Source: Secundilactobacillus kimchicus JCM 15530
GTDB lineage: Bacteria; Bacillota; Bacilli; Lactobacillales; Lactobacillaceae
Length of the DNA stretch: 64,000 nt
Reading direction: 5' to 3'
Assembly: GCF_001433995.1 (NCBI RefSeq)
Contig: NZ_AZCX01000011.1
Span: 1 to 64,000, forward strand
The position numbers and the translations under genes are program-made. Below, in pieces: positions 36,094-44,090 of this stretch (its first letter is position 1; each line of letters begins with the position of its first letter). The notes beneath the pieces are model-generated. The model did not search any database, had not been told where the DNA came from, and saw only the letters and a program-made list of their open reading frames with translations.

Positions 36094-37215
36094 TTGACTG
36101 ATCGGTTCCAAATAAATGAGAGTCGGCAGATTCTGCACATTGATATGGATGCCTTTTATGCGTCAATTGAACAGCGCGACACCCCAACATTCAAGACACT
36201 GCCGCTCGTGATTGCTAAGGATCCGCGAAAAACGGGGGGCCGTGGCGTTGTGACCACTGCTAATTATGTGGCGCGCCAGTCTGGCGTTCACTCGGCAATG
36301 CCGGCTCAGCAGGCTTTAAAACTGTGCCCGGACGCAATTTTCAAGACGCCAAACTTTCCCCATTATCGTGAAATTTCGGACCAAATTCACGATATTTTTC
36401 ATCAGTACACAGACATTGTTGAGACGGTTGCTTTCGATGAAGCCTATCTAGATGTGACTCATAACAAACAAAAAATCATGGACCCCGTGATTTTAGCCAC
36501 GCAACTTCAATCCCAAATTTGGCAAGCCACCCACCTGACTTGTTCAATTGGCGTTTCTTATAGCAAGTTTCTCGCTAAGGAGGCGTCGGATTATCGCAAG
36601 CCCGTGGGAATCACTATTATTCACGCGGAGGATGCACATGATTTTTTAATGGATTTGCCCATTGAGCGGTTCCGCGGTGTGGGGTCCAAGACGGTGCCAA
36701 AAATGCATGAGCTAAAAATTACAACGGGGGCCGATCTCATTAAGTGGCGCGAAATGGATTTGATTGCTCAGTTTGGTCGATTCGGAGAGGTCTTGTTCCA
36801 ACGGGTGCGTGGGATTGATGAACGGCCAGTTGAATATCAACGAGACCGTAAGTCAGTTGGGAAAGAACGGACTTACTGGCCGTTTCTGACGACCATGGGT
36901 GAGGTGGACAACCAGTTAAACCGGTTGGCTAAGCTGGTGCAACAGGCGATTAAAAAGCAACAGGTTCACGGGCGGACGCTGGTATTAAAGGTGCGGTATG
37001 GGGACTTTAAAACCCTGACAAAACGGGTCACTCAGCCAGATTTTATCGAAAATGACGCGGCGGTGTACGCGCAACTTGCAACTGAAATCATGGCTAAAAT
37101 GCCGGCTATTACTCAAGGCGTCCGGTTATTAGGGATTACGTTGACCGGGTTAGCCCCCATTGATTTTGAAAATATTAAATTACCGTTGTTTGATCGGCCA
37201 GATCGCTTTGAATAA
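36094..37215 (+). CDS. dinB: DNA polymerase IV (Y-family)
   Basis: A 373-residue translesion polymerase. Seen: '[19 protein letters not shown]' with the first catalytic Asp, '[30 protein letters not shown]', '[14 protein letters not shown]' with the second acidic pair, '[22 protein letters not shown]', thumb HhH '[12 protein letters not shown]', and the little-finger domain to the end. TTG start at 36094 with AGGGGGG 6 bases upstream; longer frames would begin inside the yajC terminator. No LexA box visible, so SOS control is not supported. The C-terminal end has no clear clamp-binding motif beyond 'LPLFD'. Confidence 0.95.
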   Translation: MTDRFQINESRQILHIDMDAFYASIEQRDTPTFKTLPLVIAKDPRKTGGRGVVTTANYVARQSGVHSAMPAQQALKLCPDAIFKTPNFPHYREISDQIHDIFHQYTDIVETVAFDEAYLDVTHNKQKIMDPVILATQLQSQIWQATHLTCSIGVSYSKFLAKEASDYRKPVGITIIHAEDAHDFLMDLPIERFRGVGSKTVPKMHELKITTGADLIKWREMDLIAQFGRFGEVLFQRVRGIDERPVEYQRDRKSVGKERTYWPFLTTMGEVDNQLNRLAKLVQQAIKKQQVHGRTLVLKVRYGDFKTLTKRVTQPDFIENDAAVYAQLATEIMAKMPAITQGVRLLGITLTGLAPIDFENIKLPLFDRPDRFE

Positions 37216-37267
37216 GACCACTAGAAACGGTATACTGAATCTCAGGACTCGACTGAAAGGACACATT

Positions 37268-38230
37268 ATGACACTCAGTGAAACGCAACACGATATCATT
37301 CGGCTTATTAAGACCCACAAAACCATTATTATTCATCGCCATCAGCGTCCAGATCCGGATGCGATTGGCTCTCAGATGGGATTGGCCGCTATCTTGCGCG
37401 CCAGTTTCCCTGGTAAGACGGTTTATTCCGTTGGCAAGCAGTACCCAGGATTTGATTGGTTGGGTAAAACGGATTCAATTGAAGATGACGTTTATAAGGA
37501 CGCCTTAGTGATTGTGGTGGATACGGCTAACCAACCAAGAGTTGACGATGCTCGATACACAATGGGCAACGCGCTAGTTAAAATTGACCATCATCCTAAC
37601 GACGATCCGTTTGGCGTTCCGATGTGGGTCGCCCCGGACGCTTCAAGCACATCTGAGTTAATTTACGATTTTTATGCGGCCAATCAGGATAACCTGACCA
37701 TGACCGATGACGCAGCCCGGCTTTTATATGCGGGGATTGTTGGGGACACTGGCCGGTTTATGTACCCGTCAACGTCGCCACACACGATGGCTGTCGCCGG
37801 CGCCTTGATGGCCTTTAATTTCTCGGCGAGTGCGGTTAACCAACAAGAAGACGAGATTTCGTTGCCACTGGCTCGGTTATCGGCGTACGTTTATGAGAAT
37901 TTGACGGTGTTAGAAAGTGGCGCTGCGTACCTTAAGTTAACCGATGAACTCTTAGAACCGTTCGGCTTAAAAGATGAGTCGACAAGTTCGATTGTCCCGT
38001 TGCCAGGCCGGCTCGGCGAAGTCGTTGCTTGGGCGATTTTTGTGGAGTCCAAGGATCACACTTTCCGAATTCGTTTGCGTTCGAAGGGTCCTGAGATCAA
38101 TGAACTAGCCAAACGGCATGGCGGCGGTGGTCACCCACTGGCAAGCGGTGCTGTGGCTCACGATGATACTGAAATTAAGCAAGTAATCGAAGAACTAGAC
38201 AACCTCGTGCAACGTAGCAAGGGAGAATAA
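37268..38230 (+). CDS. nrnA: DHH/DHHA1 phosphoesterase, NrnA-like
   Basis: A 320-residue Mn2+-dependent enzyme likely degrading nanoRNA and 3'-phosphoadenosine 5'-phosphate, and possibly pApA from c-di-AMP turnover. DHH domain: 'IIIHRHQRPDPDAIGSQMGLAAIL', 'LVIVVDTANQPR', 'LVKIDHHPNDDPFG', 'LLYAGIVGDTGRFMY'. DHHA1 domain: 'FRIRLRSKGPEINELAKRHGGGGHPLASGA'. No membrane segment or PAS domain, which argues against GdpP. ATG at 37268 with AAAGGA 6 bases upstream. cshB begins one base after its stop, implying one transcript with RNA metabolism in common. Confidence 0.92.
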   Translation: MTLSETQHDIIRLIKTHKTIIIHRHQRPDPDAIGSQMGLAAILRASFPGKTVYSVGKQYPGFDWLGKTDSIEDDVYKDALVIVVDTANQPRVDDARYTMGNALVKIDHHPNDDPFGVPMWVAPDASSTSELIYDFYAANQDNLTMTDDAARLLYAGIVGDTGRFMYPSTSPHTMAVAGALMAFNFSASAVNQQEDEISLPLARLSAYVYENLTVLESGAAYLKLTDELLEPFGLKDESTSSIVPLPGRLGEVVAWAIFVESKDHTFRIRLRSKGPEINELAKRHGGGGHPLASGAVAHDDTEIKQVIEELDNLVQRSKGE

Positions 38231-38231
38231 A

Positions 38232-39596
38232 ATGAGTCAAACTTTTAAGATGTTTAACCTCCAACCATTCTTGGTTGAGGCGGTTTCTGATTTAGGCTTT
38301 ACAGTCCCCACCCCGGTTCAGGAAAAAATGATTCCGGTTATCAAGGATGGTAAAAGCGTAGTGGGACAATCTCAAACGGGGAGTGGTAAAACCCACGCGT
38401 TTCTACTTCCAATTTTTGATGGTATTGATCCAACCAACCATGAAGTTCAAGCCGTCATTACAACACCAAGTCGAGAATTGGCCTACCAAATTTATGAAGC
38501 GGCCAAGCAGTTAACCAGCCACAGTTCAGCCGATATCCGGGTTCGAAACTACGTTGGTGGAACGGACAAGCAACGGCAAATCGATAAGTTGCAACATGAA
38601 CAACCCCAAATTGTGATTGGGACCCCAGGCCGGGTTTTAGATTTAATTCAGTCACAGGCCCTGGATATTCACACGGCTAAGCAATTCGTTGTTGATGAAG
38701 CCGACATGACCCTTGATTTAGGATTTCTAGAAGACGTCGATAAAATCGCTAGTCGGATGCCCGAAAAACTTCAAATGATGGTGTTTTCAGCAACCATCCC
38801 GGATAAGTTACGACCGTTTCTACGGAAGTATTTACAAAATCCGGTAATTGAAGAAATCCCAGTTAAGTCGGTGATTAGTCCAACCATTGATAATTGGTTA
38901 ATGTCGACAAAGGGGCGGTCAAAAAACGATTTGATCTACAAGTTATTAACGTTAGGTGAGCCGTACTTAGCGTTGGTTTTTGCCAATACCAAATCGCGCG
39001 TGATTGAGATTGCTAACTACTTGAAAGCTCAGGGGTTAAAGGTGGCTGTTATTCACGGTGGCCTTCAATCTCGTGAGCGTAAGCGGGTCATGCGTGAAGT
39101 TCAAAACCTCGATTTTCAGTTTGTGGTTGCGACCGACTTGGCGGCCCGGGGAATTGACATTGATGGCGTGTCTCACGTCATTAACGATGGGATTCCAGAG
39201 GATCTTGATTACTTTATTCACCGGGTTGGCCGAACGGGTCGTAAGGGAATGTCCGGGACAGCCATCACGCTCTATACGCCAGACGACGAAACTCAAATTG
39301 AAGCGTTAGAGGAAATGGGTATCAAGTTCAAGCCTAAAGAGTTGCGAAATGGCGAGATTATCGACATCGCAGATCGCAACCGCCGCCAAAAGCGCGCTGG
39401 TCATCGAAAGGTGGAACTTTCGGGGTCGTTAGAAGGCCAGATCAACAAGCGCAAGAAAAAGGTGAAGCCAGGTTATAAGCGTAAGATTCAAGACGCCATT
39501 TCAAAAGAACAACGCATGGAACGTCGGATTAAACAGCGTCAGGCGCACCGTGATATGAAGCGGGAGAAAAAAGCCCGCTCCGAACGGTACAAGTAG
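38232..39596 (+). CDS. cshB: DEAD-box RNA helicase CshB
   Basis: A 454-residue ATP-dependent RNA helicase for mRNA turnover and ribosome assembly, often cold-induced. Q motif region 'LGFTVPTPVQEKMIPVI', motif I 'GQSQTGSGKTHAFLLP', Ia 'TTPSRELAYQI', DEAD box 'FVVDEADMTLDLGF', motif III 'VFSATIP', C-terminal RecA domain 'ALVFANTKSRVIEIANYL', 'VATDLAARGIDIDGVSHVIN', 'HRVGRTGRKG'. The last 60 residues are Lys/Arg-rich, as in CshB, and could bind RNA. The GQSQTG-T/S-GKTHAFLLP wording fits B. subtilis CshB (YqfR) rather than CshA. Confidence 0.94.
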   Translation: MSQTFKMFNLQPFLVEAVSDLGFTVPTPVQEKMIPVIKDGKSVVGQSQTGSGKTHAFLLPIFDGIDPTNHEVQAVITTPSRELAYQIYEAAKQLTSHSSADIRVRNYVGGTDKQRQIDKLQHEQPQIVIGTPGRVLDLIQSQALDIHTAKQFVVDEADMTLDLGFLEDVDKIASRMPEKLQMMVFSATIPDKLRPFLRKYLQNPVIEEIPVKSVISPTIDNWLMSTKGRSKNDLIYKLLTLGEPYLALVFANTKSRVIEIANYLKAQGLKVAVIHGGLQSRERKRVMREVQNLDFQFVVATDLAARGIDIDGVSHVINDGIPEDLDYFIHRVGRTGRKGMSGTAITLYTPDDETQIEALEEMGIKFKPKELRNGEIIDIADRNRRQKRAGHRKVELSGSLEGQINKRKKKVKPGYKRKIQDAISKEQRMERRIKQRQAHRDMKREKKARSERYK

Positions 39597-39600
39597 TGAA

Positions 39601-39629
39601 TTGACAATTGTGACGATTAATTTTATACT
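39601..39629 (+). promoter_or_regulatory. alaS leader promoter
   Basis: Consensus TTGACA (39601-39606), 17-base spacer, TATACT (39624-39629), four bases after the cshB stop; transcription would start near 39636. Confidence 0.85.
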
Positions 39630-39635
39630 TATCGT

Positions 39636-39850
39636 CGGAAATCAAAGATTTGGGGATATGCGAACTGGTTGGGCATTTCAGAAACGTTTTGGGTGCTGTG
39701 AAAAACGATCCCGCCGGTTCGTGCTCCCCCAAATTGCAACTGAATAACCGCGGCTCGGCGTAACTGAGCATTAAGAGGTAAACGATTAACATCGTTGCAA
39801 GTAAAGTGGTACCGCGTCTTTTGGGCGTCTTTACTGGCAACGGTGTTTTA
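39636..39850 (+). ncRNA. T-box riboswitch, alanine specifier
   Basis: Leader of alaS. Stem I base pairs ATTTGGGG (from 39649) with the CCCCCAAAT part around 39726-39734; above it CGAACTGG pairs with CCGGTTCG. The 3' side of the internal loop carries GCT (39723-39725), an alanine codon, as specifier. The T-box sequence AAGTAAAGTGGTACCGCG lies at 39799-39816. A long terminator (arms 39790-39806 and 39830-39845, then TTTTATTTT) competes with the antiterminator. Uncharged tRNA-Ala should favour read-through into alaS. Confidence 0.92.
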
Positions 39851-39872
39851 TTTTGATTAAAGGAGATCAGCC

Positions 39873-42515
39873 ATGAAACAGTTAAGCAGTAGTGAAATTC
39901 GTCAAATGTATCTCGATTTTTTCAAAAGTAAAGGGCACACGGTGGAACCCAGCGCGTCATTGATTCCAGTGGATGACCCGTCCCTATTGTGGATTAACTC
40001 GGGTGTGGCCACGATGAAAAAGTACTTTAACGGCAGCGTTGTTCCGAAAAATCCGCGGCTCACAAGTTCACAAAAGAGTATCCGAACAAACGATATTGAA
40101 AACGTTGGGAAAACAGCTCGGCATCACACGTTATTTGAAATGCTTGGTAACTTTTCAGTAGGGGATTACTTCAAAGAAGACGCTATCAAGTTTGCATGGG
40201 AATTGCTGACATCTGACGACTGGTTCGGTTGGGACCCAGATAAGCTCTACATGACTGTCTATCCTAAAGACGCTGACGCCAAGAAGTTTTGGCGTCAAGT
40301 TGGGGTCGCGGAAGACCACATCGTTGAAGCTGAAGATAACTTCTGGGACATTGGTGAAGGCCCTTCAGGCCCAGATACCGAAATTTTCTACGATCGTGGT
40401 GAAACGTTTAATAACCTGTCAGCCGATGATCCCGAAAACTATCCTGGTGGTGAAAACGAACGCTGGTTGGAGGTTTGGAACATTGTGTTCTCGCAATTCA
40501 ACCACGAACCGGATGGCTCTTATAAGCCGCTTCCACGCAAAAACATTGATACTGGGATGGGCCTTGAACGGGTTGTTTCAATTTTCCAAAACGCCAAGAC
40601 GAACTTTGAGACTGATTTGTTCTTGCCAATGATCCACCAAACGGAAGCCTTTAGCGGTCAAAAGTACAATACAGATCCTAAGCTTGACGTGTCCTTTAAG
40701 GTGATTGCCGACCATTCACGGGCCATCACGTTTGCAATTGGTGACGGGGCCTTACCTTCAAATGAGGGACGGGGCTACGTGATTCGCCGACTTATCCGCC
40801 GAGCGGTTGTTAACGGCCAAAAATTGGGCATTGACGGCGGCTTCTTATATAAATTGGTACCAGTTGTCGGCGAAGCGATGAAGGCCTATTACCCCGAAGT
40901 TTTGAAGAATAGTGACTACATCGCTGAAGTGGTCAAGTCTGAAGAAGACCGCTTTAACGAAACACTGACGGATGGTCTAACGTTGTTAAACGAGTTAATT
41001 GCGGAGACCAAAAAAGGTCAGCAAAAAGAAATCGACGGGGCTGAAGCGTTCAAACTCTATGATACGTATGGCTTCCCGGTTGAACTGACCCGTGAATATG
41101 CGGCCGATGAAGGGATTGCGGTTGACGAAGCAGGATTTGAAGCTGAAATGCAAAAGCAACGTGATCGCGCTCGGAGTGCTCGGAAGGACGAAAACGCGAT
41201 GGGCGTTCAATCCGACTTACTCATTGGCATTAAAACGCCAAGCGAGTATGTAGGGTATACGCAGCTACACGTTGAGGCTGCGCGGGTGACTGACATCATT
41301 GCGAATGGTGAAATTGTCGATCAAGCAAGTGCGGGGTATGCTCAAGTCATTTTTGATAAAACGCCATTTTACGCTGAAATGGGGGGCCAAGTGGCCGACC
41401 AAGGAACGGTGAAAACTGCGGATGGTCAGTTAGTGGCCGACGTAACCGACGTGCAACACGCCCCTAATGGTCAAAACCTCCACACATTGAAGTTAGTAGC
41501 GCCAATTCAGGTGGGCGATGAATTTGCTTTGGACGTGGATCGCCACTTCCACAGTAAGGTAGAAAAAAACCACACCGCAACCCACTTGCTGGATCAGGCC
41601 TTGCGAAACGTCTTTGGGGATCACACCCAACAAGCAGGCTCATTGGTTGAACCTAATTACTTACGGTTCGACTTCACCCACTTTGGTCAAGTGACCGATG
41701 AGGATTTAGCTAAGGTTGAAGCCATCGTGAACGAGAAGATTTTCGAAGAAATTCCGGTCACAACCGTCGAGACGGATCCGGAGACTGGGAAAAAGATGGG
41801 CGCTATCGCACTTTTCAGTGAAAAGTACGGTGATGTGGTCCGGGTGGTCTCAATCGGGGACTTCTCAATTGAATTTTGTGGTGGGACTCACGTCAAAAAC
41901 ACCAACGAAATCGGGCTTTTCAAGATTAAATCTGAAACTGGGATCGGCGCTGGGACTCGCCGGATTGAAGCCGTAACGGCCGGTGATGCCTATGAATACT
42001 TGAATGGCCGCGATAACCTTCTCAAGTCAGTGGCCACGACGTTGAAGGCGCCTCAAGTTGCCGATGTTCCCACTCGGGTAGATCAACTTCAAGCCGTAGT
42101 GAAGGACCTGACGAGTAAGGCTGAGTCACTAGAGGCAAAATTGGCCGGTCAACAAGCGGGCCAAATCTTTGAAAACGTCGAGACCATTAATGGCAAGACG
42201 CTGATTAGCGGGGTTGTTCAGGTTTCTTCGATGGATCAACTTCGCCAATTGGCAGATACTTGGCGGCAAAAGGGACTATCCGACGTCTTGGTCCTTGGAA
42301 CCCAAGTTGGCGAAAAGGCAAACCTGTTGGTTGCTGCAAGTGATGAAGCCATGAAGGCTGGCATCAAAGCAGGTGATTTAATTAAGGCAATTGCGCCGAA
42401 GGTTAATGGTGGTGGCGGTGGCCGACCAAACCTAGCCCAAGCTGGCGGCAAGAATCCAGCTGGATTAAACGATGCGATGGCGGCTGCAAGTCAATGGCTG
42501 GAAAATCAAGCATAA
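39873..42515 (+). CDS. alaS: Alanine-tRNA ligase
   Basis: An 880-residue class II synthetase. Seen: 'MKQLSSSEIRQMYLDFFKSKGHTVEPSASLIPVDDPSLLWINSGVATMKKYF', 'RLTSSQKSIRTNDIENVGKTARHHTLFEMLGNFSVGDYFK', catalytic core through 'NEGRGYVIRRLIRRAVVNG', editing domain with 'HTATHLLDQALR' near 565 and 'CGGTHVKNTNEIGLF' near 669, and the C-Ala oligomerisation domain ending 'NGGGGGRPNLAQAGG'. AAAGGAG lies before the ATG. Controlled by the upstream T-box. Confidence 0.99.
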   Translation: MKQLSSSEIRQMYLDFFKSKGHTVEPSASLIPVDDPSLLWINSGVATMKKYFNGSVVPKNPRLTSSQKSIRTNDIENVGKTARHHTLFEMLGNFSVGDYFKEDAIKFAWELLTSDDWFGWDPDKLYMTVYPKDADAKKFWRQVGVAEDHIVEAEDNFWDIGEGPSGPDTEIFYDRGETFNNLSADDPENYPGGENERWLEVWNIVFSQFNHEPDGSYKPLPRKNIDTGMGLERVVSIFQNAKTNFETDLFLPMIHQTEAFSGQKYNTDPKLDVSFKVIADHSRAITFAIGDGALPSNEGRGYVIRRLIRRAVVNGQKLGIDGGFLYKLVPVVGEAMKAYYPEVLKNSDYIAEVVKSEEDRFNETLTDGLTLLNELIAETKKGQQKEIDGAEAFKLYDTYGFPVELTREYAADEGIAVDEAGFEAEMQKQRDRARSARKDENAMGVQSDLLIGIKTPSEYVGYTQLHVEAARVTDIIANGEIVDQASAGYAQVIFDKTPFYAEMGGQVADQGTVKTADGQLVADVTDVQHAPNGQNLHTLKLVAPIQVGDEFALDVDRHFHSKVEKNHTATHLLDQALRNVFGDHTQQAGSLVEPNYLRFDFTHFGQVTDEDLAKVEAIVNEKIFEEIPVTTVETDPETGKKMGAIALFSEKYGDVVRVVSIGDFSIEFCGGTHVKNTNEIGLFKIKSETGIGAGTRRIEAVTAGDAYEYLNGRDNLLKSVATTLKAPQVADVPTRVDQLQAVVKDLTSKAESLEAKLAGQQAGQIFENVETINGKTLISGVVQVSSMDQLRQLADTWRQKGLSDVLVLGTQVGEKANLLVAASDEAMKAGIKAGDLIKAIAPKVNGGGGGRPNLAQAGGKNPAGLNDAMAAASQWLENQA

Positions 42516-42582
42516 TCTGGTACACTGGTAAGTGGTCGGAAATCATCGAATATTACATTTTAGTTACATCGTTTTGCAGTCA

Positions 42583-42611
42583 TTGTTGTTGAATGGGGTT
42601 TCAGATAGAAT
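42583..42611 (+). promoter_or_regulatory. Promoter of the ireB-ruvX unit
   Basis: TTGTTG (42583-42588), 17-base spacer, TAGAAT (42606-42611), 30 bases before the ireB ATG. Confidence 0.5.
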
Positions 42612-42641
42612 TGAAGCAACAAGAGTGTTGGAGGTGTGGTC

Positions 42642-42911
42642 ATGAGTACGTTAGATAAAACCATGTATTTTGATTTTGGGGATAAGCAGCCCAAAGATGT
42701 TCATGATACGTTAGTTACGGTGTATCAAGCGCTTGAAAATAAGGGCTACAACCCGATTAACCAGATTGTGGGGTACCTCCTGTCCGGAGACCCAGCGTAC
42801 ATTCCACGCTTCAATGACGCGCGGAATTTGATTCGGAAGCATGAACGTGACGAGATCATCGAAGAACTTGTTCGGTTTTATTTGGACAAAAACGGGGCGT
42901 CAAAAAACTGA
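42642..42911 (+). CDS. ireB: IreB family regulatory phosphoprotein (UPF0297)
   Basis: An 89-residue helical protein. Full-length family pattern: '[80 protein letters not shown]'. In Enterococcus it is phosphorylated by the PASTA kinase IreK on N-terminal threonines; Thr3 and Thr7 here are candidates (MSTLDKT). GGAGGTG precedes the ATG at 42642. The stop TGA overlaps the ruvX ATG by one base, and the ireB-ruvX-DUF1292 order is conserved after alaS in Firmicutes. Confidence 0.95.
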   Translation: MSTLDKTMYFDFGDKQPKDVHDTLVTVYQALENKGYNPINQIVGYLLSGDPAYIPRFNDARNLIRKHERDEIIEELVRFYLDKNGASKN

Positions 42912-43348
42912 TGAGATTAATGGGATTTGACGTGGGCTCCCGAACTGTCGGGATTGCCGTAAGTGATTTACTTGGATGGACGGCGCAAGGCGTTGAAATT
43001 ATTCCAATCAAGGAAGAAGACGGTGAATTTGGCATTGACCGGGTTAAAGAACTGGTCAGTCAGTATGAAGTGACAGGGTTTATCGTTGGGATGCCGAAGA
43101 ACATGAATAATTCGATGGGTCCCCGTGCTGAGGCTGCAAAGAATTATGGCGACTTATTAACGACGACCTTTGATTTGGCAGTCGACTTTCAAGACGAACG
43201 GTTAACCACGGTTGAAGCTGAGCGGATGCTGGTGGAAGAGGCGGATACGTCACGGAAGAAACGTAAAAAGGTGATTGATAAGCTCGCAGCCGCATTAATT
43301 TTACAGAACTATCTGGATCGTAAAGGTCCGTTAACAATTGAAAAGTGA
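42911..43348 (+). CDS. ruvX: Holliday junction resolvase-like RuvX (YqgF)
   Basis: A 145-residue RNase H-fold nuclease. Seen: '[30 protein letters not shown]' with the catalytic Asp, '[28 protein letters not shown]', '[15 protein letters not shown]' with the acidic-Arg motif, and '[18 protein letters not shown]'. In E. coli the homologue matures 16S rRNA; a role in recombination is also proposed. Start overlaps the ireB stop. Twelve bases separate it from the DUF1292 gene. Confidence 0.96.
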   Translation: MRLMGFDVGSRTVGIAVSDLLGWTAQGVEIIPIKEEDGEFGIDRVKELVSQYEVTGFIVGMPKNMNNSMGPRAEAAKNYGDLLTTTFDLAVDFQDERLTTVEAERMLVEEADTSRKKRKKVIDKLAAALILQNYLDRKGPLTIEK

Positions 43349-43360
43349 GGGACAATACCC

Positions 43361-43687
43361 ATGAGTGAAGACAATCAACAACAAATTACAATCGTGGACG
43401 AAGATGGTAACGAAGAGCTTTACAACGTTTTGTTCACGTTTAAATCACCAGACTTTAATAAATCATACATTTTACTGTACCCATCCAGTGCGTCAGAGGA
43501 CGAAGAGGTTGATATTCAAGCCTTTCGTCTAGCAGATGGTGATGATCCTGCCGACCCACAAGGCGGCGAACTGTTGCCAATCGAAAGTGATGAGGAATGG
43601 GATATGGTAGAATCAATGCTGAACACCTTCCTAAGTGGGAACGGAACGGATGCTTCTGACCAAGACTGGGGCGGAGATCCGGAATAA
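43361..43687 (+). CDS. DUF1292 domain protein (YrzB-like)
   Basis: A 108-residue acidic protein: 'QQITIVDEDGNEELYNVLFTFKSPDFNKSYILLYPSSASEDEEVDIQAFRLADGDDP..GELLPIESDEEWDMVESMLNTFL'. This is the DUF1292 pattern, of unknown function, commonly placed after ruvX. The C-terminal 15 residues are Gly/Asp-rich and probably disordered. GAGGG lies before the ATG. A hairpin region follows. Confidence 0.92.
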   Translation: MSEDNQQQITIVDEDGNEELYNVLFTFKSPDFNKSYILLYPSSASEDEEVDIQAFRLADGDDPADPQGGELLPIESDEEWDMVESMLNTFLSGNGTDASDQDWGGDPE

Positions 43688-43698
43688 GTCACGAAAAC

Positions 43699-43759
43699 TG
43701 TGTCTGAGACACACAAGATTAGCCGTTGGTCCGAGTGGGGTCAGCGGCTAATCTTATTT
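43699..43759 (+). terminator. Hairpins between the DUF1292 gene and zapA
   Basis: A small stem TGTGTC / GACACA (43699-43713), then GATTAGCCG (43717-43725) / CGGCTAATC (43745-43753) followed by TTATTTC. The T-run is interrupted, so termination may be partial. Confidence 0.5.
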
Positions 43760-43785
43760 CGCGCTAAATTTGGAGGTAAGACGCG

Positions 43786-44037
43786 ATGGACAATCAAAAG
43801 CGCCGTTTTAAAGCAACGGTTGACGGTAAAACGTACACCATTGTTGGTAACCGCAGTGAATCGCACATGAAGGCGGTCACTGAAATTATGAATGAACAGT
43901 TGGCACAGATCAAAAAGCTTGCACCGCAAACTTCAAAGGAAGAAGCGGCCATTTTACTGGCATTTAACGCTATCTCAGATCAGTTAGACGTGGCTGAAAA
44001 AGAAGCGCAAGCCAAAAAAACGCCCACTTCCGAGTAA
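43786..44037 (+). CDS. zapA: Cell division protein ZapA
   Basis: An 83-residue FtsZ-ring stabiliser. Seen: 'RRFKATVDGKTYTIVGNRSESHMKAVTEIMNEQLAQIKKLAPQTSKEEAAILLAFNAISDQLDVAEKEAQ', the ZapA beta-head followed by a long coiled-coil helix. GGAGG lies 8 bases before the ATG. mutS2 starts 53 bases downstream; the cvpA gene often found between them in related bacteria is absent here. Confidence 0.9.
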   Translation: MDNQKRRFKATVDGKTYTIVGNRSESHMKAVTEIMNEQLAQIKKLAPQTSKEEAAILLAFNAISDQLDVAEKEAQAKKTPTSE

Positions 44038-44090
44038 GTTGAGCTATTGCTAGCAAGCGCTCAATATGAGACTGGGGACATGAACGACAA

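Noticed and set aside
37160-37267. 36-residue extension of the NrnA-like protein into dinB
   Set aside because: The ATG at 37268 has AAAGGA and matches the family N-terminus; the extension overlaps dinB out of frame.
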